A stretch of DNA of 64,000 nucleotides from Vibrio sp. 05-20-BW147 (GCF_013369385.1 NZ_SZTO01000008.1:1-64000), one strand, 5' to 3'. Positions 39,730-48,880 are shown, numbered from the stretch's first letter. The notes: generated by a model not told the origin, from the sequence alone. A program made the numbers and translations.

Positions 39730-39763
39730 CATCCCTCTGTTATTAACTCTGGGAGGCCATACC

Positions 39764-40387
39764 TTGCTCAGTATTCTCATCACTCAATTTGTTGTTCTTT
39801 GGGCCGTGATTGACCCTGTTGGTTCAGTGCCTGTTTATCTTTCGCAAACCCAACATCTGACCGCCAAGCAGCGTCGTCTCGTCGCGCTCAAAGCTGTTGG
39901 TATCTCAGCAGGGGTATTGCTGTTTTTCTTAATCGCCGGGCAAATGCTGCTTGAAGCGATGCAGATCCCACTACCCGCCTTTCAGGCTGCGGGTGGGCTG
40001 GTTTTATTGCTATTCGCACTGAGTATGATTTTCGGTGAAAGTAAACCTGAGCAAGAGCAGAAGCTAAGCGAAGAGTTGGATAAATCCGCCCTCGCAGATT
40101 TGGCCGTCTACCCGCTGGCCATTCCTTCCATCGCGTCACCTGGCGCCATGATGGCGGTGGTGATGCTGACAGACAACCATCGCTATTCCTTTGCTGATCA
40201 AGCGATTACCGCGGGCGTCATGTTGGCGGTCTTGCTGATCACACTGGTTCTGTTACTCGGAGCCAACACGATTCAAAAATGGATTGGCAATGTTGGCGCT
40301 GCCATCATCAGCCGTGTGATGGGTTTGATCCTCGCAGCCGTCGCACTTAACAATTTGCTGCAAGGAATTAAAGATTTTTACCTGTAG
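39764..40387 (+). CDS. MarC/NAAT-family membrane protein
   Basis: A 207-residue protein with six predicted membrane segments of the MarC (UPF0056) family, typical start ITQFVVLWAVIDPVGSVPVY and the AIPSIASPGAMMAVV signature. MarC itself has no proven role in antibiotic resistance; function is unknown. The start codon is TTG at 39764, supported by GGGAGG seven bases upstream. It lies between the crbR-type gene and the symporter operon, each separated by a terminator. Confidence 0.8.
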   Translation: MLSILITQFVVLWAVIDPVGSVPVYLSQTQHLTAKQRRLVALKAVGISAGVLLFFLIAGQMLLEAMQIPLPAFQAAGGLVLLLFALSMIFGESKPEQEQKLSEELDKSALADLAVYPLAIPSIASPGAMMAVVMLTDNHRYSFADQAITAGVMLAVLLITLVLLLGANTIQKWIGNVGAAIISRVMGLILAAVALNNLLQGIKDFYL

Positions 40388-40460
40388 CACGTGCGATGTT
40401 TTAGACCTTTGGCTAATTTAACATCAAATTAACATCCTCAAATCTGCTATCTATCTCACT

Positions 40461-40487
40461 AAACGCCCATTTTTCGGGCGTTTTTGC
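40461..40487 (+). terminator. Terminator after the MarC gene
   Basis: AAACGCCC / GGGCGTTT stem with a 7-nt T-rich loop and a T5 tail. Confidence 0.9.
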
Positions 40488-40546
40488 TTTTTATCGCCCC
40501 GACTAAAGTTGCACAGATCCCTTGACTCAACACTGCTATCTTAGGA

Positions 40547-40562
40547 AACGTAACATTACGTT
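40547..40562. promoter_or_regulatory. Palindrome upstream of the symporter operon
   Basis: AACGTAA-CA-TTACGTT is a perfect 7-bp inverted repeat with a 2-bp spacer, 41-56 bp upstream of the small-subunit start. Position and symmetry suggest an operator; CrbR is one candidate binder, but I know of no proof and did not find the same sequence upstream of acs. Confidence 0.4.
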
Positions 40563-40602
40563 AACACTTATCTATTCAGACGAGAAACACAAGGAGAAGG
40601 CC

Positions 40603-40869
40603 ATGGCGTTCGAATCAACAGAACATGCTCAAGCCTACTGGAAGGAAAACTTGGGGATCATGGGATCACTGCTAGCAGTATGGTTTTTAGTGTCATACGG
40701 CGCTGGAATTTTATTTGTCGATGCACTTAATGCCATTCAGTTTGGTGGCTTCAAGCTCGGATTTTGGTTCGCTCAGCAAGGGTCGATCTACACCTTTGTG
40801 GCGCTGATCTTTGTCTACGTTGTCCGCATGAATGCGCTGGACAAGAAGTACAACGTGCAGGAAGACTAA
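40603..40869 (+). CDS. DUF4212 small subunit of a sodium/solute symporter
   Basis: An 88-residue protein with two membrane segments (about 20-38 and 55-75) and the sequence AYWKENLGIMGSLLAVWF typical of the DUF4212 partner of VC_2705-type symporters. It is comparable in position to yjcH beside E. coli actP. The ATG at 40603 follows AAGGAGAAGG, a strong ribosome site, whereas the open frame extends upstream without one. It ends 12 bp before the symporter gene and is certainly co-transcribed. Confidence 0.88.
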   Translation: MAFESTEHAQAYWKENLGIMGSLLAVWFLVSYGAGILFVDALNAIQFGGFKLGFWFAQQGSIYTFVALIFVYVVRMNALDKKYNVQED

Positions 40870-40881
40870 GAGGTTTAGGAA

Positions 40882-42585
40882 ATGGATATTCAAACTTGGA
40901 CGTTTATTCTTGTCGGTATCACTTTTGCTCTGTATATCGGCATCGCAATCTGGGCCCGTGCGGGATCAACCAGTGAATTCTATGTTGCTGGCGGTGGTGT
41001 TCACCCAGTCGCCAACGGCATGGCAACCGCAGCGGACTGGATGTCTGCGGCATCATTTATCTCTATGGCAGGTATTATCTCGTTCATCGGCTACGATGGT
41101 ACGGTATACCTGATGGGTTGGACCGGTGGCTACGTACTTCTCGCCCTTTGTTTAGCACCTTATCTACGTAAGTTTGGTAAGTTCACCGTGCCAGATTTCA
41201 TCGGCGACCGTTACTACTCAAGAACGGCGCGTTTGGTTGCGGTATTCTGTGCTATTTTCGTATCGTTTACTTACGTTGCTGGTCAAATGCGTGGTGTGGG
41301 TGTGGTATTCGCACGCTTCCTCGAAGTTGACATCAACATGGGTATTATCATCGGTATGGCGATCGTATTCTTCTACGCGGTTATGGGCGGCATGAAGGGC
41401 ATCACCTATACGCAGGTAGCGCAATACTGTGTGCTTATCTTTGCCTTCATGGTTCCGGCGATCTTCACTTCATTGATGATGACAGGTAACCCTGTACCTC
41501 AGCTTGGCTTTGGTTCGACCATGGCAGGTAGCGATGAGTATCTACTCACCAAACTGGATGGTCTAACGCAGGAGCTCGGCTTCACCGCCTATACCGATGG
41601 GTCGAAGAGCATGGTTGACGTCTTCTTCATCTGTGCGGCGCTCATGGTAGGTACTGCCGGTCTTCCACACGTTATTATTCGCTTCTTCACTGTACCGAAA
41701 GTATCTGATGCGCGTATCTCTGCTGGTTGGGCATTGGTGTTCATCGCGATTCTTTATACCACCGCACCGGCTGTGGCAGCATTTGCACGCGTTAACATGA
41801 TCGACACCATCAATGGTCCAGACATGCAAGGCGTCGCAGGCACAGAAGCACCGAGCTGGTACAAAAACTGGGAAAGCACTGGCCTAGTGGCTTGGGAAGA
41901 CAAGAATGGCGATGGCAAGATGTTCTACTCTGGCGATGAGCGCAACGAGATGAAGATCAACCGTGATATCATCGTACTGGCTTCTCCAGAACTAGCAAAA
42001 CTACCAAACTGGGTTGTCGCACTATTGGCAGCGGGTGGTCTGGCAGCAGCACTCTCTACCGCAGCAGGCCTACTATTGGTTATCTCAACCGCCATTTCGC
42101 ATGACTTGTTGAAGAAAGGCTTTAGGCCCAATATGACCGATAAACAGGAGTTAATGGCCGCGCGGATTGCATCAGCGATTGCCATCGTCGGTGCGGGCTA
42201 CTTGGGTATTAACCCTCCGGGCTTTGTAGCACAGGTTGTGGCATTCGCCTTCGGATTGGCAGCCTCGTCCTTCTTCCCTGCGATTATCTTGGGTATCTTC
42301 TATAAGAAGATGAACAAAGAAGGCGCAATTGCAGGTATGCTATCAGGGATCTTTTTCACTGCGGCTTACATCGTGTACTTCAAGTTCATCAACCCAGCAG
42401 CGAGCACACCGGACAACTGGTGGTTCGGTATCAGCCCAGAGGGTATTGGTACACTAGGTATGTGTCTGAACTTTGCCGTGGCGATTGTGGTGAACAAATT
42501 TACCGCTGAAGTACCAGCAGACGTACAAGAAATGGTTGAGTCTATCCGCTACCCGAAAGGAGCTGGCGCAGCGCACGACCATTAA
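40882..42585 (+). CDS. Sodium:solute symporter, VC_2705/ActP type (probable acetate uptake)
   Basis: A 567-residue SSS-family (SLC5) transporter with about 13 membrane helices. It has the early FYVAGGGVHPVANGMATAADWMSAASF segment of the ActP branch and the family signature around helix 5-6 (GMAIVFFYAVMGGMKGITYTQ). A loop insertion around residue 310-345 (including DKNGDGKMFYSGDE) looks like a calcium-binding EF-hand-like motif. Acetate or another short-chain monocarboxylate is the likely substrate, from family and from linkage to acs and the crbS/crbR-type genes; this is inference. A strong terminator follows. Confidence 0.85.
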   Translation: MDIQTWTFILVGITFALYIGIAIWARAGSTSEFYVAGGGVHPVANGMATAADWMSAASFISMAGIISFIGYDGTVYLMGWTGGYVLLALCLAPYLRKFGKFTVPDFIGDRYYSRTARLVAVFCAIFVSFTYVAGQMRGVGVVFARFLEVDINMGIIIGMAIVFFYAVMGGMKGITYTQVAQYCVLIFAFMVPAIFTSLMMTGNPVPQLGFGSTMAGSDEYLLTKLDGLTQELGFTAYTDGSKSMVDVFFICAALMVGTAGLPHVIIRFFTVPKVSDARISAGWALVFIAILYTTAPAVAAFARVNMIDTINGPDMQGVAGTEAPSWYKNWESTGLVAWEDKNGDGKMFYSGDERNEMKINRDIIVLASPELAKLPNWVVALLAAGGLAAALSTAAGLLLVISTAISHDLLKKGFRPNMTDKQELMAARIASAIAIVGAGYLGINPPGFVAQVVAFAFGLAASSFFPAIILGIFYKKMNKEGAIAGMLSGIFFTAAYIVYFKFINPAASTPDNWWFGISPEGIGTLGMCLNFAVAIVVNKFTAEVPADVQEMVESIRYPKGAGAAHDH

Positions 42586-42632
42586 TCCACACTTTAGAGC
42601 TTTATTGTAGGGATTAAGCTCCGAGGAAATGC

Positions 42633-42663
42633 AAAGCCGATGCAATTGCATCGGCTTTTTTTA
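42633..42663 (+). terminator. Terminator of the symporter operon
   Basis: A perfect 10-bp stem AAGCCGATGC / GCATCGGCTT with loop AATT and a T7 tail. Confidence 0.95.
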
Positions 42664-42785
42664 ACTAAAAATATGAGATCTATTAATTACACCACAACCC
42701 AGATACGTGTCCAAAAACGAACAACTAGCTATATTCCTCAAAAAAACATTCGCTATATTAAGCTCCATTTATCGGCGGAAGAATA

Positions 42786-43324
42786 ATGAACACCACTCAG
42801 TTAATGGCAGCACTACTCTTCATTTCTTTCCCACTAACAAGCCAAGGTAATATGTTGAGCATTTTTGATTTTTTAAAAAGAATGAGTATGTCTTAAGCCC
42901 AGAGATTTCTGGACACCTAACTCAAGACGGACAAGCATTCGCAAATAAGGATGTTTATCTTGAAGGTGGTTTCTTAGAACATCGATATAACGATAAGACA
43001 CAAACCGATCTGAATGGCTATTTTCATTTTGAGCCTATGATTCATGCTCAATGGCTGAAGAAATCCCCGTTAAATCAGGCTTACTCTTACTTTGGTATTT
43101 ACTTGCTTGTAGAAGAAAAAAAGATATACATCTGGCGCTCTCAGCTTAGCTACGATAAGCCTTATGAATTCATTGCTAATAATCTTGGTAACTTTAAATG
43201 CAACTTAAACTCACCAGTGTATGAGTACTATTTTAAAAATCCTGTAGTACCTAATGGGGTCGATGCAATGATACTAAGCAGATGTGATATTGGAGGGTAT
43301 AAATATCGAAATAAAATCATTTAA
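42786..43324 (+). pseudogene. Frameshifted gene for a small secreted transthyretin/carboxypeptidase-regulatory-like protein
   Basis: An ATG at 42786, preceded by GGAAGA, opens a frame with a hydrophobic signal-like start (MNTTQLMAALLFISFPLTSQ) that stops after 36 codons at 42896. The mature part is in the -1 frame and runs to 43324. A shift at TTTTTTAAAAAG (42869-42880) would join them as FDFLK-KNEYVLSPEISG, giving about 179 residues. The fused product has G-x-L...VYLEGG and T-D-L-N-G-Y-F-H-F-E, the pattern of carboxypeptidase-regulatory-like beta-sandwich domains, plus two cysteines. It is paralogous to the next gene. The junction T-TTA-AAA is a canonical slippery heptamer. It could be a pseudogene, phase-variable gene, programmed frameshift or sequencing error. 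The 3' part alone has an internal ATG at 43037. Confidence 0.6.
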
Positions 43325-43381
43325 AATTAATAACTTAATAATGGCCTTGTTTTTTTAATCATCTCATGTCAGGTCTCCGCT

Positions 43382-43843
43382 ATGGACATATTTAAACAAA
43401 ACATATTTAACTTAACACCAAAAATTCACGGGAGAATTTTTAATCATGGTATCCCTGCTGTAAATATTGAAGTTACTTTAGAAATCAGTGCTCTGAATGA
43501 GACAAAAGAACTAAAAGCATACACTAACCAAAATGGTGAGTTTTTTTTTGAATCTGTAAGCATTTCAACAATGAAAACACCAAGTATGTTTGACCAAAAA
43601 ATGGTTAGCACATCACTAACTATAAAAAACGGAATTGAATATTCATACTTATGGCGTTCATATTTACCTGGATATAGCATATTTACTTTCATGTCAGAAA
43701 ATTTATCCAATCTCACTTGCGACATTAATTCAAAAGAGAAATATTTTATATTTGATGCTAAGAAAAAAGATCATGATGGGTATGAAGTTCATACTATCTG
43801 CGACCTTCATGGTGCATTAGAGTCAGGATATATAGAGAATTAA
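43382..43843 (+). CDS. Small beta-sandwich protein paralogous to the preceding gene; 5' end probably frameshifted
   Basis: The 153-residue frame from 43382 shares a layout with the preceding gene: T-P-K-I-H-G-R (compare S-P-E-I-S-G-H), V-x-L-E, T-N-Q-N-G-E-F-F-F-E, a Y-x-W-R-S segment, then N-L-T-C-D-I-N and a second C-D, matching the two cysteines of its neighbour. Upstream in the same frame, without a start, lies LIISCQVSA. A separate frame from ATG 43341 reads MALFF and stops in a T7 run. One extra T would join them into a signal peptide. So the intact gene probably began at 43341 or further upstream (TTG 43290). The DNA is clearly AT-richer than its neighbours. Function unknown. Confidence 0.6.
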   Translation: MDIFKQNIFNLTPKIHGRIFNHGIPAVNIEVTLEISALNETKELKAYTNQNGEFFFESVSISTMKTPSMFDQKMVSTSLTIKNGIEYSYLWRSYLPGYSIFTFMSENLSNLTCDINSKEKYFIFDAKKKDHDGYEVHTICDLHGALESGYIEN

Positions 43844-43899
43844 GCAGGTGATCATTATTGGCGTATCAACACAACTTTTTTCTTAGCCAAGACAATCAC

Positions 43900-43940
43900 A
43901 AAGAGCTGCCATTTTAATACCAACCATGGCAGCTCTTTTT
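43900..43940. terminator. Bidirectional terminator between the small-protein gene and the crbS-type gene
   Basis: A 12-bp stem AAAGAGCTGCCA / TGGCAGCTCTTT with a 15-nt loop and a T5 run on the plus strand, between converging genes. Confidence 0.88.
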
Positions 43941-43952
43941 GGAGAAGGCACC

Positions 43953-46900
43953 TCACGCCACTCGGTTCAACACCGCTCTCAACTTGAGCGGTTTAACGGG
44001 TTTGGCTATAAAGCTAAAACCATTGGCTTTGATGCCTTGCATCATGTCATCGGTGCGATCGGCGCTGATGATCACCCCTTCAAAACGGCTGCCCAATCTA
44101 AGCTTACATTGCTGGAGCACTTCTAAACCTGTGCGACCTTCATCAAGACGATAGTCGGAGAAAATGACATCCGGATGCCAACCACCGTCCAGTGCTTTCA
44201 AACTTTGCACAATGTCAGTAGCGGTTTTCACTTCACACCCCCAACGCGCCAGCAGATTTTCCATGCCAACCAAAATATCGGGCTCATTATCGACACACAA
44301 AATACGTAAGTGACTTAACTCAGATTGCGCTTGGTCAGGTTCTGCCACCGGCAAGGCTTGCACTTGCTGAGCACGATCCAGCGTAATGGAGAACACACTA
44401 CCGCGGCCATGCCATGAACGCATCGAAATCTCATGCCCCAACACTTGCGCGATGCCTTTGGAAATAGCGAGGCCTAACCCCAAACCCTGATCAGCGCGCA
44501 CTTGGGTGCCTCGATTGAACTCTTCGAAGATCTCTTGTTGCTTATCTTCTTCAATGCCCATCCCGTTATCCCATACGTCGATACGCACCCGTTCACCGAC
44601 TCGGCGCACCCCAAGCGCTACCTTGCCATTGGGGCTATATCGAAACGCATTGGTCAGGAAGTTCTGCACCACACGGCGCAGCAGTTTGGGATCAGACGTG
44701 ACATTGAGTGACGACGGGATCATGCAGAACTCGATGCCTTGTTGTTTGGCCAGTGCGCTAAATTCCGCATTCAAATTCGACAACACATCATTGATGGCAA
44801 AACCGTGTACGTGTACATCCAACTTACCCGATTCCAGTCGCGAGATATCCAACAAATCACCAATCAAATCTTCCGCAGCCCCGAGAGCACTTTCAATGTG
44901 ATGCGCTAGCTTGCGGCTTTCATCGTCCTTAGTCACTTCCGAGAGTGATGAGGCAAACAGACGCGCCGCGTTGAGTGGTTGCATCAAGTCGTGGCTCACG
45001 GCCGCCAAAAAACGCGATTTAGAGCGCGATTCCAGATCCGAACGTTGTGTCGCCACCACCAGCTGTTTATTCAACTGCTCAAGCTCTCTTGTACGTAAAT
45101 GAACACGTTCTTCGAGCGTTTCATTGGCTTCTTTCAGTGCTTGTTCTGCATCACGGAACACGGTGATGTCGGTAAAGCTCATCACAAAGCCGCCGCCGGG
45201 CATGGGGTTGCCTTGCACTTCAATCACGCGTCCATCGGGGCGAATGCGTGACGAGGTATGCCGCGAGCCTTGTTCCAAATGATAGACTCTACGACGCACA
45301 TGATCTTCTGGGTCTCCCGGGCCACATAAACCCTGCTCAGCATTATGGCGAATCACATCGGCAATCGGCCTGCCCACTTGTATCAGCCCCGGCGGAAACT
45401 CAAACAGCTCCAAATAGCGTTGATTCCATGCCACCAGCCGAAGCTGTTTGTCCACCACGGCAATGCCTTGACCAATATGCTCAATCGCCCCTTGCAATAA
45501 GCCACGGCTAAAATCATACAACTCAGACGCTTCATCCACGATGGTTGCGACTTCCTCCAGTTGCATGTTTCTGCCTTGCAGCGCCGAAGTAAGGACTAAC
45601 TTCGCCGACGAAGCACCAAACACCCCCGCCAATACCCGCTCAGTATGACGAATCAAGGTCGAGGGAGCTTGTTGGTTCGGCAATAAGGTTTCTCTTTGCT
45701 GCGACCAATAGTGAGCAAAGGCATTTTTCACCCGATTTCGCCCAACAAAGCGGGAGGCCAGCATCTCCAACTCGCCCACGGTGACACGGCTTTGATAGAG
45801 GCTGATGTTTTCATTTTCGGGCAATGGCGTACCAACAAACGACGCCGATTGTAAGCGCTCACTTAGGCTTGGACGTGTTAGCATCGAGACGACAAGGAAG
45901 CAGAGCGCATTGACGGTGACACTGAGGAACATTCCCCAGTCAGAGGCCTTCACGCCCATCTCCCCCAATACATCTGGTGGCGTAATCAACCAAATCAGCA
46001 AATTGCTCTGCGCATCCCCGGCCAACATGTCGGTTTGGCTCATCAATGTAATCAGCCATAAAGTAAAGCCCGCCGCCAGACCGACATACACCCCTTTGCG
46101 GTTACCTTGGCGCCAGTACATGCCGCCAATCAAAGCAGGAGCAAACTGGGTGATCGCCGCGAATGAGAGAAAGCCAATTGCTGAGAGCGAATGAATTGCG
46201 TCCAGCGCTTGATAGAAGCCCCATGCGCCAATTAACAACACCAGAATCAACGCTCGACGAATACGCAGCAGTAAACCTGAAAAATGGTGGTGATTACGGT
46301 TGGATAGCCGCATGCGACGCAGCAGTAACGGCATCACCAAATCGTTGGAGACCATGATGGCGAGCGCGATGGTGGACACAATCACCATGCCACTGGCAGC
46401 GGACGTGCCACCAAGGAAGGCCAATAAAGCAATGTCATTGGCGCCAAACGCCATCGGCAAGCTGATCACATAGGTATCGGCAGGGCTGCCAGAGAGCAAA
46501 CTTTGCCCCGCCCACGCAATCGGCAGCACAAAAATGCCCATCAAAATCAAATACAGCGGGAAGAGCCAGCGCGCGGTATGCAGATCTTGCGCGCGTTCAT
46601 TTTCCACCACCATGGTGTGAAACTGACGCGGCAAACAGACAATCGCCAGCATGGTCAGCAAAGTATGGATAAGCAAGGTCGCGATATTGGGCGATTGGTA
46701 AGTGGCGGCGGCAACACGGCTGAGATCGACCTCCTGATGCTGCATCGCCAGCCAGACGATAAACATCCCCACCACGAGAAACGCCACCAGCTTAACGATC
46801 GATTCAAAAGCTATCGCCATCATCATGCCGCGGTGATGCTCGGTGTTGTCGATATGACGGGTGCCAAACAGCATGGTGAATATCGCCAGTGCCCCCACCA

Positions 46901-47384
46901 CAAACCAAGAAACGCCTGAGTCTTGATAGCCAAAACGGCTTGAGAGATCTGGCGCGATGATCTCAAGCCCCATCGTAATGCCACGCAATTGCAGGGCGAT
47001 ATAGGGCAAAATTCCCACCACAGCGATTAAAGTCACCACCACCGCAAGCCCTTGCGATTTGCCATAGCGCGCAGCAATGAAGTCCGCAATCGAGGTAATG
47101 TGCTCGCGCTTGGCAACGAGAATGAGCCGCGCCAAGACGCGCCAACCAAGAGTAAAGACCAGAATCGGTGCAATGTAGATCGGCAAGAAAGACCAAGGAT
47201 TATTGCTCGCCTGCCCCACCGTGCCGTAAAACGTCCAAGAGGTACAGTAAACCGCAATCGATAGGCTATAGATCCAAGGCCGCCAACGTGCCAACCAATT
47301 TTTTTGCCTATCTCCATACCAAGCGATGAGGAACAACACTCCTAAATACGCTAACGATACGGGTATCACCAACCATCCTTGCAT
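43953..47384 (-). CDS. crbS: Transporter-linked hybrid sensor histidine kinase, CrbS type
   Basis: An 1143-residue membrane kinase. About the first 480 residues form an SLC5/SSS-like transporter domain of about 13 helices. A linker with the STAC-like region (about 500-605) and a PAS domain (about 620-735, ending GGFVMSFTDIT) follow, then a coiled coil. The HisKA motif is FLAAVSHDLMQPLN with His798, followed by a HATPase domain and a C-terminal receiver domain with Asp1077 in FSDYRLDEG. This is the architecture of CrbS, which controls acs in V. cholerae with CrbR. The start at 47384 has AAAGGA upstream; an in-frame ATG at 47423 adds 13 residues. Confidence 0.85.
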   Translation of the reverse strand: MQGWLVIPVSLAYLGVLFLIAWYGDRQKNWLARWRPWIYSLSIAVYCTSWTFYGTVGQASNNPWSFLPIYIAPILVFTLGWRVLARLILVAKREHITSIADFIAARYGKSQGLAVVVTLIAVVGILPYIALQLRGITMGLEIIAPDLSSRFGYQDSGVSWFVVGALAIFTMLFGTRHIDNTEHHRGMMMAIAFESIVKLVAFLVVGMFIVWLAMQHQEVDLSRVAAATYQSPNIATLLIHTLLTMLAIVCLPRQFHTMVVENERAQDLHTARWLFPLYLILMGIFVLPIAWAGQSLLSGSPADTYVISLPMAFGANDIALLAFLGGTSAASGMVIVSTIALAIMVSNDLVMPLLLRRMRLSNRNHHHFSGLLLRIRRALILVLLIGAWGFYQALDAIHSLSAIGFLSFAAITQFAPALIGGMYWRQGNRKGVYVGLAAGFTLWLITLMSQTDMLAGDAQSNLLIWLITPPDVLGEMGVKASDWGMFLSVTVNALCFLVVSMLTRPSLSERLQSASFVGTPLPENENISLYQSRVTVGELEMLASRFVGRNRVKNAFAHYWSQQRETLLPNQQAPSTLIRHTERVLAGVFGASSAKLVLTSALQGRNMQLEEVATIVDEASELYDFSRGLLQGAIEHIGQGIAVVDKQLRLVAWNQRYLELFEFPPGLIQVGRPIADVIRHNAEQGLCGPGDPEDHVRRRVYHLEQGSRHTSSRIRPDGRVIEVQGNPMPGGGFVMSFTDITVFRDAEQALKEANETLEERVHLRTRELEQLNKQLVVATQRSDLESRSKSRFLAAVSHDLMQPLNAARLFASSLSEVTKDDESRKLAHHIESALGAAEDLIGDLLDISRLESGKLDVHVHGFAINDVLSNLNAEFSALAKQQGIEFCMIPSSLNVTSDPKLLRRVVQNFLTNAFRYSPNGKVALGVRRVGERVRIDVWDNGMGIEEDKQQEIFEEFNRGTQVRADQGLGLGLAISKGIAQVLGHEISMRSWHGRGSVFSITLDRAQQVQALPVAEPDQAQSELSHLRILCVDNEPDILVGMENLLARWGCEVKTATDIVQSLKALDGGWHPDVIFSDYRLDEGRTGLEVLQQCKLRLGSRFEGVIISADRTDDMMQGIKANGFSFIAKPVKPLKLRAVLNRVA

Positions 47385-47408
47385 GTGACATCCTTTCTCT
47401 TGCTCAAT

Positions 47409-47437
47409 AAAAAACCTCTCCATACGGGAGAGGTTTC
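47409..47437 (-). terminator. Terminator of the MFS gene
   Basis: On the minus strand AAACCTCTCC / GGAGAGGTTT with a 5-nt loop, followed by a T6 run. It lies between the MFS stop (47477) and the crbS-type start. Confidence 0.88.
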
Positions 47438-47476
47438 ATTTAACTAAGGATAGTTTTTAATCTCAATCTCTTAGGA

Positions 47477-48667
47477 TTAATTCTGTGCATTGGGCTCCGC
47501 TTTCACCACGCTAACGTCCTGAACCTGGCTGGTGACAGGTGCGACTTTGATAAACAGTGCCACCAGCCCCATGGCCGCCATCACCCAGAATACATTCGCG
47601 CCCCAGTGCTCGAAGCCCCAACCACTAAAGGCCGTCATCGCCGCAATAAAGGCCCCCAGTGGCAGCGCATTGTACAGTGCTTGTAGCGCCACCATTTTGT
47701 GCTCTTCTGAATTTTGAATGTATTGAATGGCTGCGATGTGCGCCATCGCAAATGTCACGCCGTGCAGCAACTGCACCAACACCAAACCCAACAACAACGT
47801 GGTCGAGGCGGTGATCCCCCAGCGCAACATGACGCCAATCGATGCCGCGACAAACAACGCACGCAGCGACCAGCCCGCAAACAAGCGCTTACTCAACGCA
47901 AACACCGCCACTTCCGATACCACACCAAGGCTCCACAAATAGCCGATGATCTCTTCCGAATGGCCCGCTTGCTGCCAGTAAATCGCACTAAAGCTGTAAT
48001 AGGCGGCGTGACTGCCCTGAATCAGAGCGGCCAGTAGCAAAAATTTCACCACAGGGCCGTCGGTCAGCAGTTGCGTCAGTTTCGGTCTTTCACTGTGATG
48101 TTCGCTGCGCGTCACCGGCATCACATTGGCACTGCGCATACTCAGCAGTAAGGAAATAAACACCCCAACCAAGGCGGTGTACAGAATCATGTCGGTGCCA
48201 TAGAGGGAAATCAGATACCCCACAACGGTCGAGCCCGCGATAAAGGCGATCGAGCCCCACAAACGGGTGCGACCATAATCGAGCATCTTCAATCTTGCGT
48301 AGTAGTTGGCAAGCGCATCGGATAACGGCACGACCGGGCCACAACACAAGTTAAACAGTACCGTCGCTAACGCCATCAGCCAAAAACTGCCGCCGGTAAA
48401 GAAGTGGAAGCCGACAAAAATCAACGCCGCAAAACTGAGCCAACGTAACGCCGGCATAATGTGCTCAGCCTTGTGAATACGTGGCGTGATCACCATGTTC
48501 GCTACACAGCGTGTCGCTAAGCCGATACCGACCAGCAAACCGATGTCAGTGGAGGAGACGCCCTGTTCTTTAAACCACAGCGACCAAAATGGCAGATAGA
48601 CGCCATAGGCAAAAAAGAAACCGAGAAAATACTGCGATATCCATCCATAAGGAGACGGTTTGAACAT
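47477..48667 (-). CDS. MFS transporter of the HcaT (3-phenylpropionate transporter-like) family
   Basis: A 396-residue, 12-helix major-facilitator protein. The N-terminal FKPSPYGWISQYFLGFFFAYGVYLPFWSLWF, the DIGLLVGIGLATRC segment and the motif DYGRTRLWGSIAF place it in the HcaT/LacY-related branch. The substrate is not predictable. The start at 48667 has AGGA nearby; the frame is open up to 48724. It is in the same orientation as the crbS-type gene but terminated before it, and divergent from the DUF294 gene. Confidence 0.82.
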   Translation of the reverse strand: MFKPSPYGWISQYFLGFFFAYGVYLPFWSLWFKEQGVSSTDIGLLVGIGLATRCVANMVITPRIHKAEHIMPALRWLSFAALIFVGFHFFTGGSFWLMALATVLFNLCCGPVVPLSDALANYYARLKMLDYGRTRLWGSIAFIAGSTVVGYLISLYGTDMILYTALVGVFISLLLSMRSANVMPVTRSEHHSERPKLTQLLTDGPVVKFLLLAALIQGSHAAYYSFSAIYWQQAGHSEEIIGYLWSLGVVSEVAVFALSKRLFAGWSLRALFVAASIGVMLRWGITASTTLLLGLVLVQLLHGVTFAMAHIAAIQYIQNSEEHKMVALQALYNALPLGAFIAAMTAFSGWGFEHWGANVFWVMAAMGLVALFIKVAPVTSQVQDVSVVKAEPNAQN

Positions 48668-48788
48668 GATGGTGATCCTAGGGTCTGTTGACCGAAAAAC
48701 TGACGAGAGAAAAATCGGCGCCATTATGACTTGCCTTGCAGATGAGAAAAAGGGAATTCTCCGCGACAGATTGTTTCCTCTAATCGGC

Positions 48789-48806
48789 CTAATTGGAGTG
48801 AATTAG
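48789..48806. promoter_or_regulatory. Inverted repeat between divergent MFS and DUF294 genes
   Basis: CTAATT-GGAGTG-AATTAG, perfect 6-bp arms, lies in the shared promoter region. It could be an operator, but arms this short and AT-rich can arise by chance. Confidence 0.25.
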
Positions 48807-48880
48807 ACCAAAGTCGTCTGGAGAGTCAGGAGAATTTTGTCAGACTTAGAGCATATGCCTTGCTGGTTTTGGACGCTGCC

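Noticed and set aside
40503..40509. CTAAAGT shared by the symporter-operon and acs upstream regions (second copy at 51451-51457) as a common CrbR motif
   Set aside because: A shared 7-mer between two regions of about 200 bp is expected by chance more than once, and the position relative to the start codons differs.
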